From NCBI RefSeq assembly GCF_003443995.1, contig NZ_QWEY01000001.1, positions 558,001 to 622,000 of the forward strand: a DNA stretch of 64,000 nt. The letters are read 5' to 3'. The notes beneath the pieces are model-generated. The model did no database searches, had not been told where the DNA came from, and saw only the letters and a program-made list of their open reading frames with translations. Source of the DNA: Pseudotabrizicola alkalilacus (lineage in GTDB: Bacteria; Pseudomonadota; Alphaproteobacteria; Rhodobacterales; Rhodobacteraceae). The position numbers were made by a program, and so were the translations under genes. The first letter of the stretch is position 1; each line of letters starts with the position of its first letter. Positions 9,628-17,446 of the stretch are shown here, piece by piece.

Positions 9628-10060
9628 TTTTGCCCAAGCCGTGACTGCACAGACCCGCGCGGCCTCGGCGCTGGCCGCTGCACAGGCGCAGGCGCATGCC
9701 CGCGTCATCACCCTGATCGAGGCCGCAACCGCCACCATCACCGGCCCGGTGCCTTTGGCGGAGATGCTGTCATGGACGTCAAAAGAGGAAGCGGCGCGAC
9801 GGCTGCTGACCTTGCCCGCCGGGGAAACGGATCCGGGGATCGAGGCTATCCTCGGTGGCGAAGCGGCGCAGACTGGCGAGACGCTCGACGTGCTGGCTGA
9901 AAAGATCATCGCTAACGCTGATGCCTACCGCAGCATCATCGCCGTGCTGGCTGGCCTGCGCCGGATGACCTGTACCGCCATCGACACCGCAGCGACCCCG
10001 GAGGCGGTGCAGACTGCAATGGACGCGCTGGCGGCCGAGCTGGCGCAGGTGGTGGTGTGA
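9614..10060 (+). CDS. Phage-associated protein of unknown function
   Basis: This 148-residue, Ala-rich, mainly helical protein begins MPKIDFAQAVTAQTRAA, preceded by CAGGAGAGCGCC. The short N-terminal 'P-x-ID-x-A-x-A-V-T' pattern followed by a helix resembles small proteins that sit beside tail fibre genes in alphaproteobacterial prophages. No catalytic motif is visible. It overlaps the longer upstream-extended reading of the HEPN-type gene by four bases. Function unknown. Confidence 0.6.
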   Translation: MPKIDFAQAVTAQTRAASALAAAQAQAHARVITLIEAATATITGPVPLAEMLSWTSKEEAARRLLTLPAGETDPGIEAILGGEAAQTGETLDVLAEKIIANADAYRSIIAVLAGLRRMTCTAIDTAATPEAVQTAMDALAAELAQVVV

Positions 10061-10134
10061 GAGAATGGCGGGAGCCAGCGTCGCGACAACGCGGGAACCA
10101 AGCTGGTATCGAATCGCCCGAAAGGACCATAACG

Positions 10135-10995
10135 ATGTGGCACCCGAACCAGATCGTGAGCTTAAAGAAAATGCTGCAGCTTCCGCCCGATACCATCCAC
10201 GCGCTGGGTTTCATTTCGGGCTGCCGTGCGGAGTGGAGATTATGGGTGCAGTTGCTTCAGGGCCGGGCAAATCTGCAGATTGCGCCACTAGTCATACCCA
10301 AGCAAACCTGCGCTCACTTTCTTAAAAGTTGCGAGGTTTTGGAAAAGGCGGCAAAGGTTCTGCGTTTGAAGGCGAGCGAGGCCGCCGCGCGTCGTGCCTT
10401 TGATGAGAGTTTAGACTTGCTAGCTCTGCCAATCGGATACGACGCGCATCGGCTTTCCAGAGTGGTCAATCTCGCGGAGCAGCTGCTTCAGGTTTTCAGC
10501 GATGAGATCCTGGGCGGGCATCTGTTGTCACTCGATTCCCGACACGCGGCGTTCTTTGATATGGCCGCGCCATTTGGCCAGTCGGTCGAGGATTCGTTCC
10601 CGTCGGCAGAGTTCGATATCTCAGAGGCCGCGAAATGCCGTGCGGTCGGACGGTGGACAGCCTGCGTGATGCATCTGATGCGGGTGCTGGAGGTGGGCTT
10701 GGCGGCACTTGCGCGTCATTACGACGTTGCTGTGGACAGCAACTGGAACAAAACCCTCAACGAGATCGAGACCAGAACTCGCGAAGTCGGCAAGCGGAGC
10801 CATGGAGCAGAGGCAGAACAATGGGCGGCTGAAGCTGCAACCCACCTGCGGTTCATAAAGAACGCATGGCGGAATCAGGCGATGCACCCGCGTCAGACAT
10901 ATGACGAGGAACGGGCCGTCGCGATTTTCGAGAGTGCTCGTTCCTTCATGCAGCACCTGTCAGAGAAACTCAGTGAGGATGATCTGCTGGTCTGA
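10135..10995 (+). CDS. HEPN-like domain protein with RNxxxH motif
   Basis: The chosen start ATG 10135 (MWHPNQIVSLKK) has AAAGGAC seven bases upstream; an ATG at 10057 would add 26 residues that look non-coding. The protein has 286 residues. The C-terminal third reads CRAVGRWTACVMHLMRVLEVGL ... HLRFIKNAWRNQAMHP, then YDEERAVAIFESARSFM. R246-N-Q-A-M-H251 matches the R-polar-xxx-H catalytic motif of HEPN RNases, placed on a helix as in that superfamily. HEPN proteins include toxins, abortive-infection effectors and CRISPR RNases, but also non-nuclease members, so activity is an inference. It closes the phage-derived island and has no obvious antitoxin partner. Confidence 0.6.
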   Translation: MWHPNQIVSLKKMLQLPPDTIHALGFISGCRAEWRLWVQLLQGRANLQIAPLVIPKQTCAHFLKSCEVLEKAAKVLRLKASEAAARRAFDESLDLLALPIGYDAHRLSRVVNLAEQLLQVFSDEILGGHLLSLDSRHAAFFDMAAPFGQSVEDSFPSAEFDISEAAKCRAVGRWTACVMHLMRVLEVGLAALARHYDVAVDSNWNKTLNEIETRTREVGKRSHGAEAEQWAAEAATHLRFIKNAWRNQAMHPRQTYDEERAVAIFESARSFMQHLSEKLSEDDLLV

Positions 10996-11290
10996 TGCGA
11001 TCTGTCTTCACGACCTTGACGCACCGTTCAATCCCCCCTTTAAGCCCCGTGCAACCAAAAGGGCTCTGCTGCAGGTTATGAAGTAAAACTCTGCAAACTA
11101 CGGCGTCGCGCTACAGAGCCACAACAACCACAGTTGTCCACAGAAGATTTGCCAAGAAATCGCTTTACAGGGTTTCGCTTCTGCAACACCATATCTAGTA
11201 TGGGCGTTGTCGGGCATACGCAGCGCCTTGCCAGACACCCAGCATTTCGTGGGTCACGCCTCGCGAAAGGCATCATGAAGAGGCCGGGCA
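10996..11290. other. Intergenic stretch between phage island and core genes
   Basis: There is no convincing gene here. The stretch is less GC-rich than its surroundings and marks the end of the accessory island. It contains a palindrome at 11190-11204 and probably the ybjN promoter. No integrase, tRNA or clear attachment-site repeat was seen. Confidence 0.6.
11190..11204. promoter_or_regulatory. Palindrome CCATA-N5-TATGG upstream of ybjN
   Basis: The sequence ACACCATATCTAGTATGG contains CCATA and TATGG as perfect inverted arms around TCTAG. It looks like a repressor operator; the overall look recalls NrdR boxes, which normally lie before ribonucleotide reductase genes. It is about 90 bases before the YbjN start. 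Which regulator binds is unknown. Confidence 0.35.
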
Positions 11291-11794
11291 ATGTCACTAT
11301 CTGAAGATTTCCTGTCAAACGACGATATGCACCCTATCGACATCGTCGAAACCCTGGCCGAGCACCGTGAGTGGGAGTTTGACCGGGTCACTGATGATCA
11401 GATCGCCATGGCGGTCGAAGGGCAGTGGCGCACCTATTCGCTGACCCTCGCCTGGTCGGCGCAGGATGAAACCCTGCGGCTGATCTGCACCTTCGAGATG
11501 GAGCCGCCCGAGGGCAAGCTGCCGGGGCTGCTTGATGTGCTCAACCGCTGCAATGATATGGTCTGGACCGGCGCGTTCACCTATTGGGCCGAGCAAAAGC
11601 TGATGGTCTGGCGTTACGGGCTGGTGCTGGCGGGCGGGCAGGTGGCCGGGCCGGAGCAGATCGACCGGCTGATTTCCAGCGCGGTGATGGCGGCGGAGCG
11701 GTTCTATCCGGCGTTTCAGCTGGTGGGTTGGGGCGACAAGACCCCTGCCGACGCGATGAAGGTTGCCATTGCCGAGGCCTACGGTCGCGCCTAA
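11291..11794 (+). CDS. YbjN domain-containing protein
   Basis: 167 residues matching the YbjN family, which has the type III secretion chaperone-like fold. Typical positions are REWEFDRVTDDQIAMAVEG near the start, then LPGLLDVLNRCNDMVWTGAF and KLMVWRYGLVLAGG. YbjN proteins are linked to stress tolerance and motility in enterobacteria, but the molecular role is not fixed. In this group the gene usually precedes proC, as it does here (27 bases apart), which argues for a shared transcript. Confidence 0.88.
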   Translation: MSLSEDFLSNDDMHPIDIVETLAEHREWEFDRVTDDQIAMAVEGQWRTYSLTLAWSAQDETLRLICTFEMEPPEGKLPGLLDVLNRCNDMVWTGAFTYWAEQKLMVWRYGLVLAGGQVAGPEQIDRLISSAVMAAERFYPAFQLVGWGDKTPADAMKVAIAEAYGRA

Positions 11795-11821
11795 CCTTGC
11801 CCCGTCAAGACGGGGAATGCG

Positions 11822-12643
11822 ATGAACTTGGATATGATCAACCGCAGGGGCCTTGTGCTGCTGGGATGCGGAAAAATGGGATCGGCCATGCTGGAAGGCT
11901 GGTTGGGGCAGGGGCTGCGGCCCGAGGCGACATGGGTGATTGACCCGCACCCTTCGGACTGGCTGAAGGGAGTGGCCGCAAACGGCCTGACTCTGAATGA
12001 CGGCATGCCGGACGCGCCGGCCGTTGTGCTGATCGCGGTCAAACCGCAGATGATGGGGGCCGCCCTGCCGCAGATCGCCGGATTTGGCGGCGGCGACACG
12101 CTGATCGTGACCGTGGCGGCCGGGACGACGATTGCCACCTATGAGGCGGCGTTTGGCGCGGGCACGCATATCGTGCGCGCCATGCCCAACACCCCCGCCG
12201 CCGTCGGGCGCGGGATCACCGCCATCACCGGCAATGCCGTGACCACGCCCGCCGATCTGGATCTTGCCGAGGCGCTGCTGTCGGCGGTGGGGCAGGTGGT
12301 GCGGCTGGAGGGCGAGCATCAGATGGATGCGGTCACTGCCGTTTCCGGCTCTGGCCCGGCCTATGTGTTTCACCTGATCGAAGCCTTGGCGGCGGCGGGC
12401 GAGGCCGAGGGGCTGCCTGCGGAACTGGCGATGCAACTTGCCCGCGCCACCGTGACCGGGGCAGGGGAGCTGGCGCACCGCGCGCCGGAAACTGCGGAAC
12501 AGTTGCGCATCAACGTGACCTCTCCCGGCGGCACCACGGCGGCGGCGTTGTCGGTGCTGATGGAGCCGGACACCGGCTTTCCGGCCTTGCTGCGCCGGGC
12601 GGTCAAGGCGGCGGCGGACCGTGGGCGGAGCTTGGGCAAATGA
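11822..12643 (+). CDS. proC: Pyrroline-5-carboxylate reductase
   Basis: 273 residues, normal for ProC. It reduces 1-pyrroline-5-carboxylate to L-proline with NAD(P)H in the cytoplasm, the last step of proline synthesis. The N-terminal dinucleotide fold has LLGCGKMGSAMLEGW. The ProC signature follows as HIVRAMPNTPAAVGRG, then VTAVSGSGPAYVFHLIEAL, and the C-terminal NVTSPGGTTAAAL region. It overlaps the next gene by four bases (ATGA), so proC, the tRNA-binding protein and the hydroxyacid dehydrogenase form one operon with ybjN. Confidence 0.96.
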   Translation: MNLDMINRRGLVLLGCGKMGSAMLEGWLGQGLRPEATWVIDPHPSDWLKGVAANGLTLNDGMPDAPAVVLIAVKPQMMGAALPQIAGFGGGDTLIVTVAAGTTIATYEAAFGAGTHIVRAMPNTPAAVGRGITAITGNAVTTPADLDLAEALLSAVGQVVRLEGEHQMDAVTAVSGSGPAYVFHLIEALAAAGEAEGLPAELAMQLARATVTGAGELAHRAPETAEQLRINVTSPGGTTAAALSVLMEPDTGFPALLRRAVKAAADRGRSLGK

Positions 12644-12972
12644 TCAGCTATGACGATTTCCAGCGGGTCGATATCCGCGTCGGGCGCATCACCCGCGCCG
12701 AACCCTTCCCCGAAGCGCGCAAGCCTGCGATCAAACTCTGGGTGGATTTTGGCGGCGAGATTGGCGAAAAGCGCTCCAGCGCGCAGTTGACCCGGCACTA
12801 CACGCCCGAAACCCTGATCGGGCGGCAGGTGATGGCGGTGGTCAACTTTCCGCCGCGCCAGATCGGCAAGGTCTTGTCCGAAGTGCTGGTGCTGGGCGTG
12901 CCGGATGATGAGGGTGAGGTGGTGCTGCTGTCGCCCGACCAAAACGTGCCTTTAGGCGGAAGGATGTTCTGA
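12640..12972 (+). CDS. csaA: CsaA-like tRNA-binding domain protein
   Basis: 110 residues forming a single OB-fold tRNA-binding domain, as in CsaA and the C-terminus of MetRS. Visible family positions are DFQRVDIRVGRITRAEPFPEA, KRSSAQLTRHYTPE, VMAVVNFPPRQIG and SEVLVLGVPD. CsaA binds tRNA and has been described as a secretion-related chaperone in Bacillus; the role in alphaproteobacteria is less clear. Start and stop codons overlap both neighbours, so translation is probably coupled. Confidence 0.92.
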   Translation: MISYDDFQRVDIRVGRITRAEPFPEARKPAIKLWVDFGGEIGEKRSSAQLTRHYTPETLIGRQVMAVVNFPPRQIGKVLSEVLVLGVPDDEGEVVLLSPDQNVPLGGRMF

Positions 12973-13919
12973 TGAAACTGCTGATCACACGACCCTTGCC
13001 AACCGAAGTGACTGAGGCTGCCAGCGCCCGCTTCGACGTAACCCAGCGTGAAAGCACGCTGCCATTGACCGGGGATGAGCTGCGCGCCAGCTTGCGTGAC
13101 TTTGACCTGATCCTGCCGACGCTGGGCGACCGCTATCAGGCCGATGTCTTTGCCGATGTGCCAGAGCCGCGCGCGCGGATGCTGGCGAATTTCGGTGTGG
13201 GTTACAATCACATCGACGTTGCCGCCGCGCGTGCTGCCGGTCTGGTGGTCTCCAACACCCCCGGCGCGGTGACCGATGCCACCGCCGATATCGCCCTGAC
13301 GCTGATGCTGATGACCGCGCGCCGCGCTGGTGAGGGCGAGCGGATGGTGCGTGCCGGTCGGTGGGAGGGCTGGCACCCGACCCAGATGCTGGGGATGCAC
13401 GTGTCTGGCAAGCACATCGGCATCATCGGCATGGGCCGGATCGGCAAGGCGATAGCCCGTCGCGCTCAGGCTGGTTTTGGCATGGAGGTGGTGTTCTTCA
13501 ACCGCTCCCCCGTCGCCGAAGTGGGCGTGCCCGCGCGGCAGGTCAGCCTGTCCGAGGCGATGGCCGCCGATGTCGTCGTGCTGGCCGTGCCGGGTGGCAA
13601 GGACACCCATCACCTGATCAACGCCGAAACGCTGGACCATATGCGGCCCCATGCGATTCTGGTGAACATCAGCCGGGGCGATGTTGTGGATGAGTCCGCC
13701 CTTGCGGCGGCTCTGGTTGGTGGTCGTCTGGCCGGGGCGGGTCTGGATGTCTACGAGTTCGAGCCGCAGATCAATCCGGCGCTGATGGCGCTGGAGAATG
13801 TCACCCTGCTGCCGCACCTGGGCACCGCCGCGCTGGAGGTGCGCGAGAGCATGGGGATGATGGCGGTCGACAACCTGATCGCCTTTGCCGAAGGGCGCGC
13901 GCTGCCCAACGCGGTGTAA
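12972..13919 (+). CDS. D-isomer 2-hydroxyacid dehydrogenase (glyoxylate/hydroxypyruvate reductase type)
   Basis: 315 residues. Reduces 2-keto acids such as glyoxylate or hydroxypyruvate with NAD(P)H. The Rossmann motif is IGIIGMGRIGKAIARRA; catalytic Arg lies in VNISRGDVVDE, Glu in GLDVYEFEP, and His in LLPHLGTAALEVRE. The spacing matches GyaR/GhrB enzymes. A second, related enzyme is encoded at 60297-61259, and the two need not share substrates. The start ATG overlaps the previous stop by one base. Confidence 0.92.
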   Translation: MKLLITRPLPTEVTEAASARFDVTQRESTLPLTGDELRASLRDFDLILPTLGDRYQADVFADVPEPRARMLANFGVGYNHIDVAAARAAGLVVSNTPGAVTDATADIALTLMLMTARRAGEGERMVRAGRWEGWHPTQMLGMHVSGKHIGIIGMGRIGKAIARRAQAGFGMEVVFFNRSPVAEVGVPARQVSLSEAMAADVVVLAVPGGKDTHHLINAETLDHMRPHAILVNISRGDVVDESALAAALVGGRLAGAGLDVYEFEPQINPALMALENVTLLPHLGTAALEVRESMGMMAVDNLIAFAEGRALPNAV

Positions 13920-13946
13920 CGGCCCCGGCTTTCACCTTGCCCAAAC

Positions 13947-13993
13947 CTCCCCGCGGAGCGACCGGCGGCTGGCGTCGGTCGCTCCGCGGGGAG
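13947..13993. terminator. Perfect 18-bp hairpin (dispersed REP-like copy A)
   Basis: Arms 13947-13964 and 13976-13993 are perfect inverted repeats of 18 bp around an 11-base loop. The arm reads CTCCCCGCGGAGCGACCG. It is followed by GTATTTGGAAAGCAGCAA, which also occurs at other intergenic sites in this window. It lies just after the hydroxyacid dehydrogenase stop, so it may end that operon's transcript, but there is no classic T-run. Confidence 0.7.
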
Positions 13994-14193
13994 TATTTGG
14001 AAAGCAGCAATGAACAAGCTGGGTCTGTTTTTCAAATCTTGCGTGCGTTGCGCGGTCTGTCCGATTTGTGGACATTCGCTGGATCTGCCTTGGTTTTGCC
14101 GGTGGCTTGCCATGCGCAGGCCCTGTCTTTGGGGCAGGGCTGGAGTGATAGTCCTGACCCTTCCGGGCCATGGGCGCGGAAGAGGAGCGGGGA

Positions 14194-14814
14194 ATGGTCT
14201 GGCCGGAGCCGGAACAGGCGGAACAGGGCGGACCGTCGGTGGTGGCCGAGGGGATCTTTGCCACGACCCCGATTGCCACGCCCGGCGGCTGGCGCGCGGC
14301 AGGCGAGCTGACGCCCGGCGCGCAGGTCATGACCTTTGATGCGGGCTGTCAGCCGGTGATGCGGGCGCTGGTTCTGGCCTTTGAGAATGCACCGCGCGGG
14401 CTCTGGCCCCTTTTGGTGCCAGCCTGGGCGATGGACAATCGGGAAGAGCTGGTGCTGCTGCCCGAGCAGAAGGTGTTGATCGAGGCGGATGTCGCCGAAG
14501 ATCTGTACGGCGACCCGTTTGCGCTGATCCCGGCACGGGCCCTGGAGGGGCTGCGTGGCATTGCGCGGTGCAGGCCGCCACCGCTGGCGGTGGCGGTTCA
14601 GCTGCAGTTTGCGCAGCATCAGGTGATCTATGCCAGTCGGGGGGTGTTGTTGTCGTGTGGCGGTGACCCGCTGGCCGATGCCGGGTGGCGCGCCCGTGCC
14701 TACAGCAGTTATTCGCTGGCTCAGGCGCAGCATCTGATTGCCTGCCTGATGGCGGAAGAGACCGGTGTTGCCCTGCGCATGGCAGAGCAGCACCGGCCGG
14801 GATCGCGGGCCTAG
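14194..14814 (+). CDS. Hint-domain protein (hedgehog/intein-type fold), short form
   Basis: 206 residues from ATG 14194, which has GAGGAGCGGGG upstream; an earlier ATG at 14170 has no ribosome site and covers the Shine-Dalgarno itself. The core TTPIATPGGWRAAGELTPGAQVMTFDAG matches the Hint domain of Rhodobacterales proteins usually fused to calcium-binding RTX repeats. Here it stands alone. The Cys that normally opens the Hint motif is absent (GIFATTPIATP), so self-cleavage is unlikely. The 3' end overlaps the convergent beta-oxidation gene by four bases. Confidence 0.75.
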   Translation: MVWPEPEQAEQGGPSVVAEGIFATTPIATPGGWRAAGELTPGAQVMTFDAGCQPVMRALVLAFENAPRGLWPLLVPAWAMDNREELVLLPEQKVLIEADVAEDLYGDPFALIPARALEGLRGIARCRPPPLAVAVQLQFAQHQVIYASRGVLLSCGGDPLADAGWRARAYSSYSLAQAQHLIACLMAEETGVALRMAEQHRPGSRA

Positions 14815-16997
14815 GCCGCCTTGCGGGCGGTCTTGCCGTAAAAGGTGGCGCCCGATGCCGCCATGTCGCGCAACAGGTCTGGCACGGCAAAGCGCACGCC
14901 TTCGCTGGCGGTCAGCGCCTCGCAGATCTCCACCGCGCGGGCCGCGCCGATGATGTCGAGCCAGCCGAACGGGCCGCCCGACCATGGCGCAAAACCCCAG
15001 CCGAGGATCGCGCCGACATCGCCTTCGCGGATGTCGGTCAGCACGCCGTCTTCCAGCGCGCGCACCGCTTCCAGCACCTGCGCCATCAGCAGGCGGTGCT
15101 GCACCTGTGTCAGCTCCGGCTGGTCATCGGCGACCGGATACTGCGCCGCCAACCCCTCCCACAACCCGCCGCGTTTGCCTGCGTCGTCATAGGTGTAAAA
15201 GCCCGCATTGGCCTTTTTGCCGATGCGGCCCTGATCCACCATCCCGAACAAGACCTCATCGACCGCACTGTCAGGATAGGCCTCGCCCATGGCCAGCTTT
15301 GTCGCTTTGGCGATCTTTACGCCCAGATCAAGCGAGGTTTCGTCCACCAGTTGCAATGGCCCCAGTGGCATGCCGACCAGTTTGGCGGCATTTTCGACCA
15401 GAGCCGGTTCCACCCCCTCGGCCACCATGCGGATGCCTTCGTTGATGTATGGAATGATGCAGCGGTTGGCGTAAAAGAACCGCGCGTCATTGACCACGAT
15501 CGGCGTCTTGCGGATCTGGCGCGCGAAATCCAATGCCTTGGCCACCGCCACATCGCCGGTCTGTTTGCCGCGGATGATCTCCACCAGCATCATCTTGTCG
15601 ACCGGCGAGAAGAAATGGATGCCGATGAACTGCTCTGGCCGTTGGCTAGCCTTGGCCAGATCGGAAATCGGCAGGGTCGAGGTGTTGGTGGCAAAGATGC
15701 AGTCCGCACCAACCACCGCCTCGACCTTTGCGGTCACATCGGCCTTTACCTTCATATCCTCGAACACCGCCTCGACGATCAGATCGCAGCCGGACAGGGC
15801 GGCATAATCGGTGGTGGCGGTGATGCGGGCCAGCACCTCGGCCTTTTTCTCCGCCGTTACTTTCCGGCGCTGGATGCCTTTGTCGAGGATGCCTTCGGAA
15901 TAGGCCTTGCCACGATCCGCCGCATCCTGTGCGGCGTCGATCAGCACAACCTCGATCCCCGCATTGGCAGAGACATAGGCGATGCCCGCGCCCATCATGC
16001 CCGCGCCGATGATGCCGACCTTTTTCACGGTCTGATCCGGGGCGTCTGGCCGGTTTGCGCCTTTTTCCAGCGCTTCTTTGTTGATGAACAGGCTGCGGAT
16101 CATCGCCGACGAAGACGGGTTCATCAGAACGCCGGTAAAGTTGCGCGCCTCAATCTTCAGGGCGGTGTCAAATGGCACCATTGCGCCCTCGTACACCGCG
16201 CTCAGCAGCGCCTTGGCGGCTGGGTAGACGCCCATGGTTTTGCCATGCACCATGGCAGAGGCGCCGACAAAGGTCATGAAACCCGCCGGGTGATAGGGCG
16301 CGCCGCCGGGCATCTTGTAGCCCTTGGCATCCCAGGGCTTGACCAGATCCGCCTCTTTCGCCGACAGCACCCAGTCCTTGGCGCGCGCGAGAAGGTCTTC
16401 GGGTGCGACCACCTCGTCAATCAGGCCGCCCGCCTTTGCGCCCTTGGGGTCAGACAGTTTGCCCTCCAGCAGATAGGGCGCGGCCATCATCGCGCCCATT
16501 TTGCGCACCAGCCGGGTGGTGCCGCCCGCACCGGGGAAGATTCCGACCATGATCTCGGGCAGGCCGATCTTTGCCTTCGGGTTGTCTGCCGCGATGATGC
16601 GGTGGCAGGCCAGCGGCACCTCCAGCCCGATGCCAAGCGCTGTGCCCGGCAGCGCGGCCACAATCGGCTTGCCGCCCTTGAGCGTCTTCGGGTCCATCCC
16701 GGCGCGTTCGATCTTGCGCAGGATGGCATGCATTTCCATCACACCATCGAAGATCCCCCCGGCCCCGCCCTCGTCGCGCATCTTGGCGATCACGTTCAGA
16801 TCCATCCCGCCGGCAAAATCCTTTTTGCAAGAGGTGATGATGACGCCCTTGACCGCAGGATCGGCAAGCGCAGAGTCAATATGGCCGTTCAGTTCCGCAA
16901 ATCCGGCCAGTGACATCACATTCATCGACTTGCCCGGCACATCCCAGGTCAGTGTGGCGACGCCCTCGGCGTCAACGACATAGGTAAAATCGCTCAT
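14811..16997 (-). CDS. fadB: Multifunctional fatty-acid oxidation protein (enoyl-CoA hydratase / 3-hydroxyacyl-CoA dehydrogenase)
   Basis: 728 residues, normal for the alpha subunit. Residues about 1-190 form the crotonase-type hydratase (GMDLNVIAKMRDE, GTALGIGLEVPLACHRI, EIMVGIFPGAGGTTRL). From about 325 the dehydrogenase has VKKVGIIGAGMMGAGIAYV and the catalytic stretch FIGIHFFSPVDKM. Together they hydrate trans-2-enoyl-CoA and oxidise the 3-hydroxyacyl-CoA with NAD. The start overlaps the upstream NTF2-like gene by four bases, and the thiolase is the gene before that, so the cluster forms a complete hydratase/dehydrogenase/thiolase set. FadB and FadJ cannot be separated from sequence alone. 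Confidence 0.94.
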   Translation of the reverse strand: MSDFTYVVDAEGVATLTWDVPGKSMNVMSLAGFAELNGHIDSALADPAVKGVIITSCKKDFAGGMDLNVIAKMRDEGGAGGIFDGVMEMHAILRKIERAGMDPKTLKGGKPIVAALPGTALGIGLEVPLACHRIIAADNPKAKIGLPEIMVGIFPGAGGTTRLVRKMGAMMAAPYLLEGKLSDPKGAKAGGLIDEVVAPEDLLARAKDWVLSAKEADLVKPWDAKGYKMPGGAPYHPAGFMTFVGASAMVHGKTMGVYPAAKALLSAVYEGAMVPFDTALKIEARNFTGVLMNPSSSAMIRSLFINKEALEKGANRPDAPDQTVKKVGIIGAGMMGAGIAYVSANAGIEVVLIDAAQDAADRGKAYSEGILDKGIQRRKVTAEKKAEVLARITATTDYAALSGCDLIVEAVFEDMKVKADVTAKVEAVVGADCIFATNTSTLPISDLAKASQRPEQFIGIHFFSPVDKMMLVEIIRGKQTGDVAVAKALDFARQIRKTPIVVNDARFFYANRCIIPYINEGIRMVAEGVEPALVENAAKLVGMPLGPLQLVDETSLDLGVKIAKATKLAMGEAYPDSAVDEVLFGMVDQGRIGKKANAGFYTYDDAGKRGGLWEGLAAQYPVADDQPELTQVQHRLLMAQVLEAVRALEDGVLTDIREGDVGAILGWGFAPWSGGPFGWLDIIGAARAVEICEALTASEGVRFAVPDLLRDMAASGATFYGKTARKAA

Positions 16998-17446
16998 TCT
17001 TCCGGTCCTTTCTGAAGGTCGGGTTTGGCAGGGCTGGCCCCCAGAAGCGGCCAGCGGGCTTTGGCAACAGCGTTGGAGATCGAGGCCGCTTTCCAGCGGT
17101 CCTCAATCCGGCGCAGCGTGGTCTGCGACGGAAACGGATCAAACACCCGCATGCCACCCGAGATGATATGGGAGATGTAGCGCCCGGTGATCAGGTTGGG
17201 GTCCAGCGCCTGCGCGCTTTCGACAAGACGAATATAATCCGTCACCCGTTGCGATCTGAGCATTGCGCAAAAGCTTTCAAAGCCCTCGCGCAAGTCATCA
17301 TCCGTGGTGAATGTCAGGTTTTCGGTATGGGTCACCAGATGGAACGGCAGCACCACCCCGGCCCGATAGGCCGCAAAATCGCCTGTCATGACAGCAACAG
17401 AGATTTCGTCCAGATAGGCTTGGAGGATGGCGGCGGCGGGCACCAC
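16994..17446 (-). CDS. SnoaL/NTF2-like protein between thiolase and fadB
   Basis: Start chosen as GTG 17446, which overlaps the thiolase stop (TAGTG), giving 150 residues; longer starts would lie deep inside the thiolase gene. The body AAILQAYLDEISVAVMTGD ... PFHLVTHTENLTFTTDDDLREG looks like the alpha-beta cone fold of the SnoaL/NTF2-like superfamily. Such proteins bind or isomerise small ligands, or have no known activity. Coupling on both sides to beta-oxidation genes hints at a role in acyl-CoA metabolism or its control. No catalytic pair can be assigned. Confidence 0.7.
   Translation of the reverse strand: MVPAAAILQAYLDEISVAVMTGDFAAYRAGVVLPFHLVTHTENLTFTTDDDLREGFESFCAMLRSQRVTDYIRLVESAQALDPNLITGRYISHIISGGMRVFDPFPSQTTLRRIEDRWKAASISNAVAKARWPLLGASPAKPDLQKGPEE

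Noticed and set aside
14010-14339. 109-residue ORF on the plus strand before the Hint gene
   Set aside because: It begins inside the REP-like element, has Gly/Arg-rich low-complexity composition in its second half and overlaps the better supported Hint-domain gene in another frame.
14685-16913. 742-residue plus-strand ORF
   Set aside because: It is the exact antisense of fadB, His/Gln/Arg-rich with no recognisable domain; long antisense frames are expected in GC-rich DNA.
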